Below are positions 20,119-29,283 of a DNA stretch of 64,000 nucleotides, piece after piece. The position numbers and the translations under genes are program-made. The notes beneath the pieces are model-generated. The model was not told the origin of the DNA, did not search any database, and worked only from the letters and a program-made list of their open reading frames with translations. Source of the DNA: CAVVNC01 sp963750015 (GTDB lineage: Bacteria > Desulfobacterota > Syntrophorhabdia > Syntrophorhabdales > WCHB1-27); assembly GCA_963750015.1 (NCBI GenBank), contig CAVVPU010000016.1, forward strand, positions 67,075 through 131,074. Reading direction: 5' to 3'. Every line of letters begins with the position of its first letter. Positions within the stretch are counted from its first letter, which is position 1.

Positions 20119-20934
20119 CTATGCTTCAAAGTTAGCCACTCTTTTTTGAAGTTCCGTTATTTCAGCATCTCTGTCCATTTTTGCTAACGCACATAAACCG
20201 GCCAACGCCTGCAACAAAATGCTCATTGCCACGCAAAGATTCTTGTTGATTGAATCTATCTTGGGACCGAGCCTAATCGACTTGATCCGTTCTCCTTCTG
20301 CTATGTTCAAAAAGGCCTCTATAGAAAAAGGCGACGTATGCACGTCGTCAGAAAGAATCCTGTATCCGGACTGATACATGGCATTAAGTCCAGCCCTTCT
20401 ATCCAACTGTTCAGAACTGAACATGCTATCTTCTGCGGCTTTCTGCTTATCCTTCCTTTGACCGTGCTCAATGCCGAGTTCTCTTTCCAGCTCATTCTTC
20501 CTATCCCTAAGTTTCCTGATCGCCTCCTTACTAAACTTCAAATCCTTCGCATTACTTATGGCAGCGTTAACTCGTTTTAATTGAAGTACCCTTTCATGCT
20601 CCACATACTTTTCCGCGAACTCCCTATCTTCAATAATCGATCCAAAAACAAAAATGGCGTCAAACAAAGCCCTGAGGATAATCTTAGAATCAGATTCTAA
20701 GCCATATTGGGATAGAATAACCGCCGCTTGAAAGCTATGGAACATCTTGGCAAATAGAGTACCTATTAAGCATTCGTGCAGATCATCAGAGTCGAGTCTG
20801 ACATCCGTTATTGTCTTCTGGGTGTATTCATTCACCTCATCGACTAACTGAAAAAGTCCAGGATGCAGTTTTCGAATGTTTTGAATGTTATCTGTGGCCT
20901 GCTGGCCCAAGAAACCATGTTTTTGAAAGGGCAT
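20119..20934 (-). CDS. DUF5677-family protein
   Basis: A 271-aa, mostly alpha-helical, soluble protein. The central region (LFAKMFHSFQAAVILSQYGL, then SKIILRALFDAIFVFG) matches the DUF5677 family as I know it, proteins of unknown function often seen in defence and mobile islands. A basic, helical middle part follows. It is rich in Lys/Ile/Asn codons and more AT-rich than the neighbouring backbone genes, suggesting separate origin. It lies between the RecD-like fusion and the UvrD-like helicase, all on the same strand. Function unknown. Confidence 0.65.
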   Translation of the reverse strand: MPFQKHGFLGQQATDNIQNIRKLHPGLFQLVDEVNEYTQKTITDVRLDSDDLHECLIGTLFAKMFHSFQAAVILSQYGLESDSKIILRALFDAIFVFGSIIEDREFAEKYVEHERVLQLKRVNAAISNAKDLKFSKEAIRKLRDRKNELERELGIEHGQRKDKQKAAEDSMFSSEQLDRRAGLNAMYQSGYRILSDDVHTSPFSIEAFLNIAEGERIKSIRLGPKIDSINKNLCVAMSILLQALAGLCALAKMDRDAEITELQKRVANFEA

Positions 20935-21130
20935 TTTAGTTACCTTTGGCGGAATATGGATTCAATCGTTGTTCTTGACTTAAGATCATCCTCGCGCCTT
21001 CCATGGCCCAGTTCGACAACGCAGTGCGAAAGCGGATAATGTCGAATTGAGCGAGAACTCTATTCCCAGGCCAGGTGTGCGATCCGCCCCAATAAGTAAG
21101 TCATGTAGTCAGCATCAACCTCGGCATTTG

Positions 21131-22876
21131 CTACAACGCCAACGCCTCAACGGCTTCTTCGCTGAACCACAAATGCACGGTCTGCATGGCTCTATCCGAC
21201 AGCTTCTGGGTGAACAGGACTGCCAAACGTCTTTTTGGCCTCGAGCAGGAAACATAAAAGAGGTTGCGGTTCCGTTCGAACGCCTCCTGCTTATTAGGCG
21301 GAATCCTTCCGACATCTCGTGCAAGCTCAAGCATTTCGTTGAAATTGTAACGATTCCAACCTCGCCCCACAACTACGATTACGTTCTCGAACTCTGCCCC
21401 CTTTACACCGTGCTTCGTCTCGAATGGCGAATGTCCGTCGTGATAACGGGTCAAGGCGATGATTTCCCTGTATGGCACCGCATGAAGTGCCTCTATCTCG
21501 CTCAACGCGGACGGCATTTCGTCGCCACTAGTCCTATCGAAGTGCTCCAGTTCCCGTTCGAGTTGCTCCACAGAATCAGGAAGCCTCGGTCGATGTGTCT
21601 TGCGCAAATGCGCTATTACGTCCCCGACCGTGCCGTTGGTTCTGAGATCGATCAGCCTGCCCATCGCAGCCGACCATTTCGTTTTGTCGTTTTGGTTTCG
21701 TATCCCCGGTACCTTGCCACCCAACACCACGAACATCTCACCATACTGTCTCCTAACAAAGGCGTCGCTTGCCGGTTCGATATTATCGACGAAAAAGGCG
21801 ATGTGCCCGTGCTCCTTCTTGGTAAACGCTTCGTTAAAACGGAAGATGCCGGGTAGGCTGCTGTAGCCTTGTTCGCTTGCCAAAACGCGGTGTGTCAGCA
21901 TAAGAATTTTGGTCTTCTCCGATGAAAGATCCCAACCTTCTCGCGTGAGACAATCCATGGCTAACAAAAGGGCTGCATGGGAAACCTCGCCTGGTAGGTC
22001 ACCCCCCCAATGTTGACCGGTCTGGCGGTCTCCCAGCCAATTGTTAGTGTGAAAAACGCGGACGCTTCCAGGCTCATCGGGATTTACGACGAATTGCGGC
22101 AATTCGGGCCGCATGCGATTCAGGCAGTCCACGATGGCTGAAACCGACCGAAAATTGGCTTCTTTGCCAATTACTGTTACGGCGGGATGATTGATTTTTC
22201 CGCACCCGTCGCCATAGATCTTCTGCCAGTGGTCTCCGAAGAAGCCGAATTGGGGAGATCCGGATTGCCCGAGGAAGTGAGCCTTGATTGAATTGATCCA
22301 GTCAATATTGGCGTCCTGATACTCGTCGATCAGTATCACTGGATATTTGTCAGCAATGATCCGCCTGAACTTCACGTTCTCCATGAGTCCGATCGTTAGC
22401 AGCAACACGTCATCATGATGAATCGATACCCGGTCGTCCTTGATACCTCGATAACCGAGTGTATACTCAACAACCCGCTCGCCCAGTCCCTCGGCCTCCT
22501 CGATCCGCTCCGGCCAATGGTCCATGTCCGGGAGTCTATCCCTAAGCCGCTTCTGAAACCCGCTAATCAATGACCAACAGAAAGCGTGGATCGTGTCGCA
22601 ATGTATCAAAGGGCTTCTGTCGGTTCGGGACTCGATTTCGTCCTTGGCGACATTGGTAAAGGTGATGCACGCGATCTTCTGGTGATGTTTCGCGAGCTTA
22701 ACTTGGTCGCGTTTTACTAGAAACTGCAGCGCTTTTACCAGGGAATAGGTTTTACCCGCGCCCGCACCTGCTTCCAGAAGGAAACTCTCACCCCGTTCAA
22801 GGCTGGCGAACACTGCCGCAAGCGCCCGTTTACTGGCGTCCTCGGCGGGGTTCATTGGTGCCGCCACGTCAGGCAT
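21131..22876 (-). CDS. gajB: UvrD/Rep-type helicase, Gabija GajB-like
   Basis: This 581-aa superfamily 1A helicase shows Walker A (LLEAGAGAGKTYSLVKAL), motif Ia/Ib features (KIACITFTNVAKDEIESR), Walker B (VILIDEYQDANIDW), a QKIYGDG segment and the C-terminal motif VI-like CSRPKRRLAVLFTQ. Its start overlaps the end of the OLD nuclease gene by eight bases, the operon order of gajA-gajB in Gabija antiphage systems. In that system GajB binds and hydrolyses nucleotides and activates GajA. Naming rests on architecture; the proteins are somewhat larger than the type examples. Confidence 0.75.
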   Translation of the reverse strand: MPDVAAPMNPAEDASKRALAAVFASLERGESFLLEAGAGAGKTYSLVKALQFLVKRDQVKLAKHHQKIACITFTNVAKDEIESRTDRSPLIHCDTIHAFCWSLISGFQKRLRDRLPDMDHWPERIEEAEGLGERVVEYTLGYRGIKDDRVSIHHDDVLLLTIGLMENVKFRRIIADKYPVILIDEYQDANIDWINSIKAHFLGQSGSPQFGFFGDHWQKIYGDGCGKINHPAVTVIGKEANFRSVSAIVDCLNRMRPELPQFVVNPDEPGSVRVFHTNNWLGDRQTGQHWGGDLPGEVSHAALLLAMDCLTREGWDLSSEKTKILMLTHRVLASEQGYSSLPGIFRFNEAFTKKEHGHIAFFVDNIEPASDAFVRRQYGEMFVVLGGKVPGIRNQNDKTKWSAAMGRLIDLRTNGTVGDVIAHLRKTHRPRLPDSVEQLERELEHFDRTSGDEMPSALSEIEALHAVPYREIIALTRYHDGHSPFETKHGVKGAEFENVIVVVGRGWNRYNFNEMLELARDVGRIPPNKQEAFERNRNLFYVSCSRPKRRLAVLFTQKLSDRAMQTVHLWFSEEAVEALAL

Positions 22877-24932
22877 TGTCGACTCCCTCTGCTGGTGTAG
22901 ACTCAGGGGTTTCTTCTATGACAAGATCCAATCCGGGATCACATGCCGGCATATCACTCTCAGCCAGCCATCTTACGCCGTCGGCTATGTAGCCGGGCGT
23001 TACCCAGTCCGTGGCGTCGATTGCGTATTTCAGGGCGAACTCGGATTTCTTGACATTCGCCGAGAGCTCCCGCGCGCTGAGTTCGCGCTCGTGCGGAGTG
23101 TTACCCGTGATTCCGAATAACGCCGAATTGGCGAGCATGAATGCGTCCTCAAACGTCCGGCCGCAATGACCGCCATCAGCATCGGGCCGCTGATACGCGA
23201 TACGTCGCCGGTTCTTCTCCTTCTCCGCGTCAGCCTTAGAAAGTAGCCCGCCCAGGGTGCAGTCACCGCCATCAAACCATGCTTTTAGGCAGGCGTTGCT
23301 CGTAGCCGTACCTTGGTGCACCGCGCAGGCAGTACCACCTGCGGTGATAACGGAATCGAGGTCGGTAATGATGAGGCATCGCAGTTCAAGAAAATCGAGC
23401 AATTCAAAGAAGATGTGCGCATATGCGCCTCCCACTTCCATTACGGTTATATACTGACCGGATAATTTTGGCATGTTTGGAATCGTGTCCTCAAGCTTCC
23501 GGATGATGACGGGCAGCAACAGGCGCTCACTGGTGCCTTCCACCAATACCGCCTTGTCGGCGAAGAAAAGGTCGCACCGCGTCAGGGTCAGGTACTGGTG
23601 TAGGAAATTCTTGTGCTCTTGGGGGGTCGCCCGTAACCCTTCTCGAAGGTCCTTGACCTTTGCCTGTCGGACACCGATGGCATCCGACGATGTTGCGAGG
23701 AAATATCGAATTGTCTCAAAGCCGGCTTCGTTTGCGATATGTGACGAATGCGTCGAGACGACGAACTGTACAGGCCAGGGCGCTTCTACGGCTTGCTGGG
23801 CATTGAGCTGGTCGGCGAGCTTGGAGAGTTGACGAATAAAAACCTCCTGCATCTGGGGATGCAGATGAGCTTCTGGCTCCTCAATGAAGATCAGATGAAC
23901 ACCAGGCGCGTTCGCTTCGGCACGGAATGCCTTATAGAACCTAACAAGTTGAAGAAGGATGAAAATCAGATTGCGCACACCGAGCCCGTTATAAGATTCA
24001 GGCAGATTAACGCCGCTATATCCAGCATATCTAACTTTCATATGGTTCGAGAGGAGTCTCTTAACGTCGAGCGTCGTCTCAGTTTCGAGTTCCGGTCCAC
24101 CAAGACCTGGATAACCAAAAGTCCTTAACGTTGGAATCAAGCTTTTCAGCTTGACGTTGAAATCCTGGTCGATCTTTTGCTGGATATCCTGCACCGCTTC
24201 CGTCAAGGCTTCGGCGATTCCCCGATCATCTGCATTCGCCGTCGGGGACATGGCAGTGGTAAAAAGGTCTTCGAGTATTTTTGCGAGAACGTCTGTTTGT
24301 CTCGAGGTATTATCGTCCAGACCACGCTGGGCATTCACAAAGCCCGTTGCCACAAGCGGACGCAGCGAGCCCTGCGACATCTGTTTTCGGTTTGTTGGAT
24401 CGTTTGGGTCTTGGGCCCAGACCTTTGCCGTGAATAGGGACGGGATCCGCTCGCGCAGAACAAGAAAGAAATTCACGCGGGTTTCAGCAGTCAAATCGTC
24501 ACGAGGCTGGCCCTCAAACAGAGCGTCGATTGCACCGTCGCGCAATTCATACCGACTAACCACAAGAGCTTCGTTGCAATTGAGGTCTAGATCAATAACG
24601 AAATCGCTCAGTGGGCCGAGCTGGGGCTGTGCAGGATCGTAACGAAAGAACATCTTGAGCTCGATGCTTGGGATCAGCGCTCGCACTTCGTTGTCTGCAA
24701 GCCCGTCGTTCTTAGCCTTTAGTGCGGCGCAGAAACCATCATATGACGCGCTCGAAAAGTCTTCAATCTGAAACGTGGGATTGGATTCGATCAGGAAGCG
24801 CCGCATGACTTCCGAAAGTGAGGTTTTTCCACTGTTATTGCGGCCGACCACAACGGTCGTTTGGTCCTCCAAGGCCAGCTCCACATCGGCGAGGAGTCGG
24901 AAGTTTTTGATCTGTACTCTGTGTATTCTCAT
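22869..24932 (-). CDS. gajA: OLD-family ATPase-TOPRIM nuclease, Gabija GajA-like
   Basis: A 687-aa OLD nuclease. The N-terminal ABC-type ATPase has Walker A (VVVGRNNSGKTSLSEVM) and Walker B (VHLIFIEEPEAHLHPQ). The C-terminal TOPRIM domain carries the glutamate motif (FFADKAVLVEGTSERLLLP) and the DxD motif (RCLIITDLDSV). In Gabija, GajA is a sequence-specific DNA nickase controlled by nucleotide level. Here it is the first gene of a two-gene operon with the UvrD-like helicase. Catalytic motifs look intact and no frameshift is seen, unlike many neighbours. Confidence 0.8.
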   Translation of the reverse strand: MRIHRVQIKNFRLLADVELALEDQTTVVVGRNNSGKTSLSEVMRRFLIESNPTFQIEDFSSASYDGFCAALKAKNDGLADNEVRALIPSIELKMFFRYDPAQPQLGPLSDFVIDLDLNCNEALVVSRYELRDGAIDALFEGQPRDDLTAETRVNFFLVLRERIPSLFTAKVWAQDPNDPTNRKQMSQGSLRPLVATGFVNAQRGLDDNTSRQTDVLAKILEDLFTTAMSPTANADDRGIAEALTEAVQDIQQKIDQDFNVKLKSLIPTLRTFGYPGLGGPELETETTLDVKRLLSNHMKVRYAGYSGVNLPESYNGLGVRNLIFILLQLVRFYKAFRAEANAPGVHLIFIEEPEAHLHPQMQEVFIRQLSKLADQLNAQQAVEAPWPVQFVVSTHSSHIANEAGFETIRYFLATSSDAIGVRQAKVKDLREGLRATPQEHKNFLHQYLTLTRCDLFFADKAVLVEGTSERLLLPVIIRKLEDTIPNMPKLSGQYITVMEVGGAYAHIFFELLDFLELRCLIITDLDSVITAGGTACAVHQGTATSNACLKAWFDGGDCTLGGLLSKADAEKEKNRRRIAYQRPDADGGHCGRTFEDAFMLANSALFGITGNTPHERELSARELSANVKKSEFALKYAIDATDWVTPGYIADGVRWLAESDMPACDPGLDLVIEETPESTPAEGVDNA

Positions 24933-25275
24933 GTTCCCTCCCGCCCGACTGCTTTCCTGTAAAGCCGGCTACTCAATTCAAGGCAATACCACACTCGATC
25001 TCTCGGCGAAGGTGCAGCATAGAGTGAGGGACATCCTTCAGTATTTCAATAGCACTCAGGAAAGGAAAGGGGTCAGCCACTGACGTGGGACAGTTTCCCC
25101 TGCCACATGTGTCAATCTTGCCATCAGTAATGTTGTATTGCAAGAAAAACATTCAGCGGCGCACTTTCAGGAAGCACACTCAGGCACGAAGTGCGGCAGA
25201 ACGGTGAAGATTACACACCCGCCAACAAATCGAAAACCACTTTTGCCTGACGCTGCCGCCGAAGCTGCGACACGA
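24933..25275. other. intergenic region in the defence island
   Basis: About 340 bp with no credible gene. The part next to gajA should hold its promoter and the Shine-Dalgarno GGGAGGG. A segment near 25055-25090 (AAAGGGGTCAGCCACTGACG) contains a small inverted repeat. No function is assigned. Confidence 0.3.
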
Positions 25276-26121
25276 TTACTTCTTTTTGGAACGCAACTCT
25301 CCTATGTTGATTTGCATATCGGCAAGATCTATTGAGCTATCAGTGACTTTCTTATTATGATATTCAGAAAAATACAGTAACTTATCGAGGGCACTTTCGT
25401 CGGTCCCGTTTATCGATGCATTTTTCAATATGGTGTTCTTGACATCGCGCAGAATTGCCCAACGTTGCACATTGGTGAGATTGATCAAACCCGCATACCA
25501 ATCAAAACAGTAATTGTCAGCTTCATCTTTGTAAAAGAAGCGCTCCACAGGATACGATATTTCGTTTAAGTATTTAGCCAATTTATCATCGAGAAGAATC
25601 TTCGGTTTCTTGGCATCTTTTTCGAGCTTAACAGCATTGTTCAAAGCCTCACTGAGTCCGAAAAGAAATCTCTCCCTCTCAGACTCGTACCCGAATCCAA
25701 TCGAAACCCCTCCCCTAAGAGGACAACCTGTAAGTGCGACCATACGGCTATAGCAGTTGGACATGGCTACAAAGAGCGTCTCTATGCAATATCCTATTGC
25801 TCTGTTTCTCTCTTCGGATGGGACAGAGGATCCTTCCACCGTAATGTTCCCAGGGGCGGAGAAGAATATGATATTGTCGGATACGACACGAATCCCGATA
25901 GAGCTTATGACTTTTCGTCGGAGATTAAGGTACGCGGACGATAAGGGCTCTGGACTTTCCTGGTAAAAAGAGTTGAGCCACCCGATCGTCGCGGCATAAA
26001 CCTGTTCCTCAAAGACGCGTATGCCCTTGAGGTCTCCGATAAACTTCTTTGTAAAAGCCTTATAGCCAAGAATATCGGCGTATGCTACTATCTGCCGGTC
26101 GGAGGCCCATCTTTCTTCCAT
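25276..26121 (-). CDS. class III nucleotidyl cyclase-like protein (possible Pycsar cyclase)
   Basis: A soluble 281-aa protein with features of class III cyclases: IVAYADILGYKAF near residue 12 (first metal-binding Asp), RVVSDNIIFFSAPG (second Asp) and LRGGVSIGFGYES (the RGG-x-xxG strand). Compact standalone cyclases of this type beginning Y-x-D-I-L-G are used by Pycsar antiphage systems, which make cCMP or cUMP and signal to a linked effector. The neighbouring gene here is only a truncated GIY-YIG protein, so no standard effector is visible. The low GC content differs from the backbone. Cyclase fold fairly likely; Pycsar role is inference. Confidence 0.6.
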   Translation of the reverse strand: MEERWASDRQIVAYADILGYKAFTKKFIGDLKGIRVFEEQVYAATIGWLNSFYQESPEPLSSAYLNLRRKVISSIGIRVVSDNIIFFSAPGNITVEGSSVPSEERNRAIGYCIETLFVAMSNCYSRMVALTGCPLRGGVSIGFGYESERERFLFGLSEALNNAVKLEKDAKKPKILLDDKLAKYLNEISYPVERFFYKDEADNYCFDWYAGLINLTNVQRWAILRDVKNTILKNASINGTDESALDKLLYFSEYHNKKVTDSSIDLADMQINIGELRSKKK

Positions 26122-26148
26122 GTGATTAGGCTTTCCTTTCGATGTTTT

Positions 26149-26382
26149 CTACCTCTCCACTTTGGCGCTTCTTCGGTTGGGACAAACATCTTCTTCACAA
26201 CGCGGTGTAAACCGACGACCTTTGGTCTCTCCGACATAATGTATGAGGTGGGTGTTGTCTTTCTTGTGGCGAACAGTCCACTGATAGATGCCCGGTGAAT
26301 TCCCAAACCGCCAGCGAAAAACACAATGATCACCGTCTGTGAAGGTGAATGGAGCTTCAAAATATAGAGAGAGTTCCTTCAT
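26149..26382 (-). pseudogene. truncated GIY-YIG nuclease-like protein
   Basis: 77 codons. The motif PGIYQWTVRHK followed by HYVGETKGRRF fits the GIY-YIG core (GIY-x-W ... YVGET), but the protein ends about 30 residues later, before the catalytic Glu-containing region, so it looks truncated or shifted. It is 27 bases upstream of the cyclase-like gene on the same strand. It could be a degraded effector or an unrelated nuclease remnant. Confidence 0.5.
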
Positions 26383-26570
26383 TGGCTCCGAGGTTCCGTA
26401 CGTGAATTCTAAAAAAGCCTCAAGACCAGGCCTTGCAATCTATCATTTTCGCCCGTCGGTTACCCGATTTGCCCTGTTTAATGAATACCATTCGCATTCC
26501 GGCAGGTGCAAGAGAAATCTTGAAAACCACCTTTCAGGAAGAAGCCCAGCGGCACAAAATGCAGATAGCG

Positions 26571-28396
26571 GAAGCTGTGAAAAAATCCCCTCTATTGTAG
26601 AGAAAGCAGCCTCTTTTTCATGGATTCATCCCCTGTGAAATGATAGATTTTTCCTGTAAGGACGCGCATTTCAGGGGGTGCGAAAAGAATATGACGGTCA
26701 GCAAGGATGCGGAGAACAGACCGGTCAACAGTCTTCCCGGCTTCGAGGCTGCTTATGGAAAGAGGGAGGGTGAGCCGTCTCCTCGAATGGAGGCGAAGCC
26801 GAGACTCATTCCCGTGGACCGCAAGCAGATGAGGATCGTCCCCGTGGACGTGGAAAGGCTTATCCCGTACGACCATGAGGCGAGGGCGATCTGGGAGTTC
26901 GTCGGAAGACTCGACCTTTCTCTCTACTACAAGGAGATCGGCTCTCTTGAAGGGGACGCCGGTCGTCCCGCCTACGACCCGAGGGTCCTCGTCAGCCTCT
27001 GGCTCTATGCGTTAAGCAAAGGCGTAGGCTCGGCCAGGGAGATCGCGAGGCGTACGGAATACGATCCCGCCTTTCAATGGCTTACTGGAATGGAGATCGT
27101 AAACTATCACACCGTCTCGGACTTCAGGACGGCTCATAGGGAGCGCCTCGATCAGCTCTTTGTCCAAGCCTTGGGGATCATGAGCGCCGAGGGCCTCGTG
27201 ACCCTCGAGAGAGTCACGCACGACGGGACCAAGATAAAAGCCTGCGCCGGCCACAACGGCTTCAGAAGAGAAGAACGCATAAAACGGCACCTGAAAGCGG
27301 CCGAGGAGCAGATAAGGCTCCTTCGGGAATCTCCGGAAGAAGAGATGAGCCTCTGCCGGCAAAAGGCGCAGGAGCGCTCGGCCACGGAGAAAAAGGAGCG
27401 GATGGAACGCGCCCTTTCCGAGCTTGCGAAGATCAGGGAGGGGAGAAAGAAAGAGGAGGCCCGGGCGAGCATAACGGATCCCGACGCAAGGATCATGAAG
27501 CAGTCGGATGGCGGGTACGCTCCTTCCTACAATCTTCAGGTCTCGACGGACGCCGCCTTCGGCGTGATCGTCGCGCAAGCGGTAAGCCAACGTCCCGAAG
27601 ACTGCAATGAACTTCTGCCCGCCGTGCAAAGAATAGAGGAGAATTTCGGAAAGGCGCCCACTCAAATAGTCGCCGACGGCGGCTATACAACAAGAGAGAA
27701 CATTATAGCCATGGACGACAAAAAGACTGACTTTATCGGCTCCTATGAAGGGCGGGGCAAAAAGAGACCGATGCACGACTTCCATCGCGACAAGTTCGTC
27801 TACGATTCCGAAAACGACGCATATCTTTGCCCCTGTGGCAAGGCCCTTTCTTACCGGGGGAGTGGCAGGGGGATCGGGAAAGAGAACTACATTTACCGGG
27901 CAAAGCCCGAAGACTGCCTGTCCTGCCCCTTCAAGGCGAAGTGCTGCCCGAAGGCAAAAAGCCGCTCTGTCGTCAGGGTCGTCGATCATCCCGCCGTAGT
28001 CGCTTTCCTCGAAAAGATGAAGACCGACAAGGCCAAGGAGGCGTATAAGACTCGGGGGCCGATCGCCGAATTCGCGAACGCCTGGATAAAATCGAAGATC
28101 GCCCTCAGGGCCTTCCGCCTCCGGGGACTTCTGAAGGTAGGCATGGAGACCCTGTGGGCGTGTCTGACCTACAACGTGCAGCAGTGGATAAGGCTCCGCT
28201 GGAGGCCGAGGCTGGAACAGGGATAAGAGATGCAGAAGGAGAAAAGAGGAGGACGAACAGAGACAACCGAGGCTGCAAGCCCCAAAGGAGGAGGCACGAT
28301 GCCCGGGCCGTAGGCCGACTTTTCGACTGACGACGAATTGCGCTTATCGAAAACACGAAACATCGCACCCCTGTGATTACATTTTTTCACAGCTTC
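26571..28396 (+). mobile_element. complete IS1182-family insertion sequence
   Basis: A 1.83-kb element bounded by perfect 16-bp inverted repeats: GAAGCTGTGAAAAAAT at 26571-26586 and its complement at 28381-28396. It contains one intact transposase gene. The flanks both show GCG next to the ends, too short to prove a target duplication. It separates the defence island from the ABC transporter genes. Confidence 0.85.
26691..28226 (+). CDS. IS1182-family DDE transposase
   Basis: Intact protein of 511 aa. The N-terminal part has DHEARAIWEFVGRLDLSLYY and the DPRVLVSLWLYALSKGVGSA pattern typical of IS1182/IS5-like enzymes. Catalytic acidic residues are likely in VTHDGTKIKACAG and IVADGGYTTREN, with the Glu in GPIAEFANAWIKSK. 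A Cys cluster (CPCGKALSYRG, then CLSCPFKAKCCPK) precedes the last part, as usual in this family. I chose the ATG at 26691 after a GGGGG-containing ribosome site; an upstream in-frame ATG at 26640 is possible. Confidence 0.9.
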   Translation: MTVSKDAENRPVNSLPGFEAAYGKREGEPSPRMEAKPRLIPVDRKQMRIVPVDVERLIPYDHEARAIWEFVGRLDLSLYYKEIGSLEGDAGRPAYDPRVLVSLWLYALSKGVGSAREIARRTEYDPAFQWLTGMEIVNYHTVSDFRTAHRERLDQLFVQALGIMSAEGLVTLERVTHDGTKIKACAGHNGFRREERIKRHLKAAEEQIRLLRESPEEEMSLCRQKAQERSATEKKERMERALSELAKIREGRKKEEARASITDPDARIMKQSDGGYAPSYNLQVSTDAAFGVIVAQAVSQRPEDCNELLPAVQRIEENFGKAPTQIVADGGYTTRENIIAMDDKKTDFIGSYEGRGKKRPMHDFHRDKFVYDSENDAYLCPCGKALSYRGSGRGIGKENYIYRAKPEDCLSCPFKAKCCPKAKSRSVVRVVDHPAVVAFLEKMKTDKAKEAYKTRGPIAEFANAWIKSKIALRAFRLRGLLKVGMETLWACLTYNVQQWIRLRWRPRLEQG

Positions 28397-28505
28397 GCGG
28401 GTGAAGGTTTCACTCTGTGCGCCTTCAGGAGGAAAGTCGGTCATGTGCTACAGCCCCTCTCCGTCAGAAGAACTTGCCGCAAATGCAAACAGTTGTTTCA
28501 CCGGA

Positions 28506-28535
28506 TTGACATAACAGGGGGCGGGGCCCTATACT
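28506..28535 (+). promoter_or_regulatory. sigma-70-type promoter for the ABC transporter
   Basis: TTGACA at 28506-28511 and TATACT at 28530-28535, separated by 18 nt, lie 37 nt before the GTG at 28573. It is a near-consensus housekeeping promoter and contrasts with the AAGTAATAT boxes of the backbone genes. Confidence 0.75.
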
Positions 28536-28572
28536 TGCGTCGGTCCACTAACGATTGATGTGAGAGCTTTCC

Positions 28573-29283
28573 GTGATCGAGCTGAGTAACGTAACCAAAC
28601 GGTACGGTTCCCTTCTGGCCGTGAACGATATCACCTTTTCCGTCAAGGCCGGCGAGTATTTCGCTCTCCTCGGGCCCAACGGCGCAGGAAAGACCACGAT
28701 CGTCAGGATGCTCCTCGACTTTACGCAGCCGACATCGGGAAGCCTGTCATTAAGCGGGCTCCCGAGCACCGATGCGGCTTGTCGCAGGGGGGTCGGCTAT
28801 GTGGCCGAGAATCTCCGTATTCCGTCCTATCTGTCCGGCTGGCAGTACCTGGAGCGGTGCGCGAACTTGTTGAACATGACCCCAACCGAGGCCAAGAACG
28901 AATGCAGGCGTATTGTCGGACTCATCGGCATGGATGGCAGGGAACACACGAAAGCAGGTACCTATTCGAAGGGTATGGTCCAGCGGTTCGGGCTCGGCGC
29001 GGCCCTCATGGGGCATCCGAAGCTGCTCATTCTCGACGAGCCGGCCTCCGGTCTCGATCCCATCGGCATCAGGGAAATTCGTCTGCTTTTGGAGTCTCTT
29101 AAAGGTGAGGGAATAACAATCTTCCTCAATTCGCACTTTCTCTCGGAAGTCGAGAAAATATGCGACACGGTCGCCATCATCGACCGCGGCAGGCTTCTGG
29201 TCAAGGACAGTATTGCCTCCATCATCAAGGAGGGCGAGACGCTTGAAGACCTGTTCGTGAGACTCGTCAAGGGGGCGACATGA
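28573..29283 (+). CDS. ABC transporter ATP-binding protein
   Basis: This 236-aa ATPase has Walker A (LLGPNGAGKTTIVRMLLD), a variant signature (TYSKGMVQRFGLGAALMG) and Walker B with D-loop (LLILDEPASGLDPIG), and a switch His in LNSHFLSEVEKIC. The set is typical of ABC-2 exporters of the NatA/NosF/CcmA group. The start is GTG. It overlaps the permease gene by four bases (ATGA). Substrate cannot be deduced. It lies immediately right of the IS1182 copy. Confidence 0.85.
   Translation: MIELSNVTKRYGSLLAVNDITFSVKAGEYFALLGPNGAGKTTIVRMLLDFTQPTSGSLSLSGLPSTDAACRRGVGYVAENLRIPSYLSGWQYLERCANLLNMTPTEAKNECRRIVGLIGMDGREHTKAGTYSKGMVQRFGLGAALMGHPKLLILDEPASGLDPIGIREIRLLLESLKGEGITIFLNSHFLSEVEKICDTVAIIDRGRLLVKDSIASIIKEGETLEDLFVRLVKGAT

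Noticed and set aside
26570..28400. Target-site duplication GCG flanking the IS1182 copy
   Set aside because: Three bases are too few to distinguish from chance.
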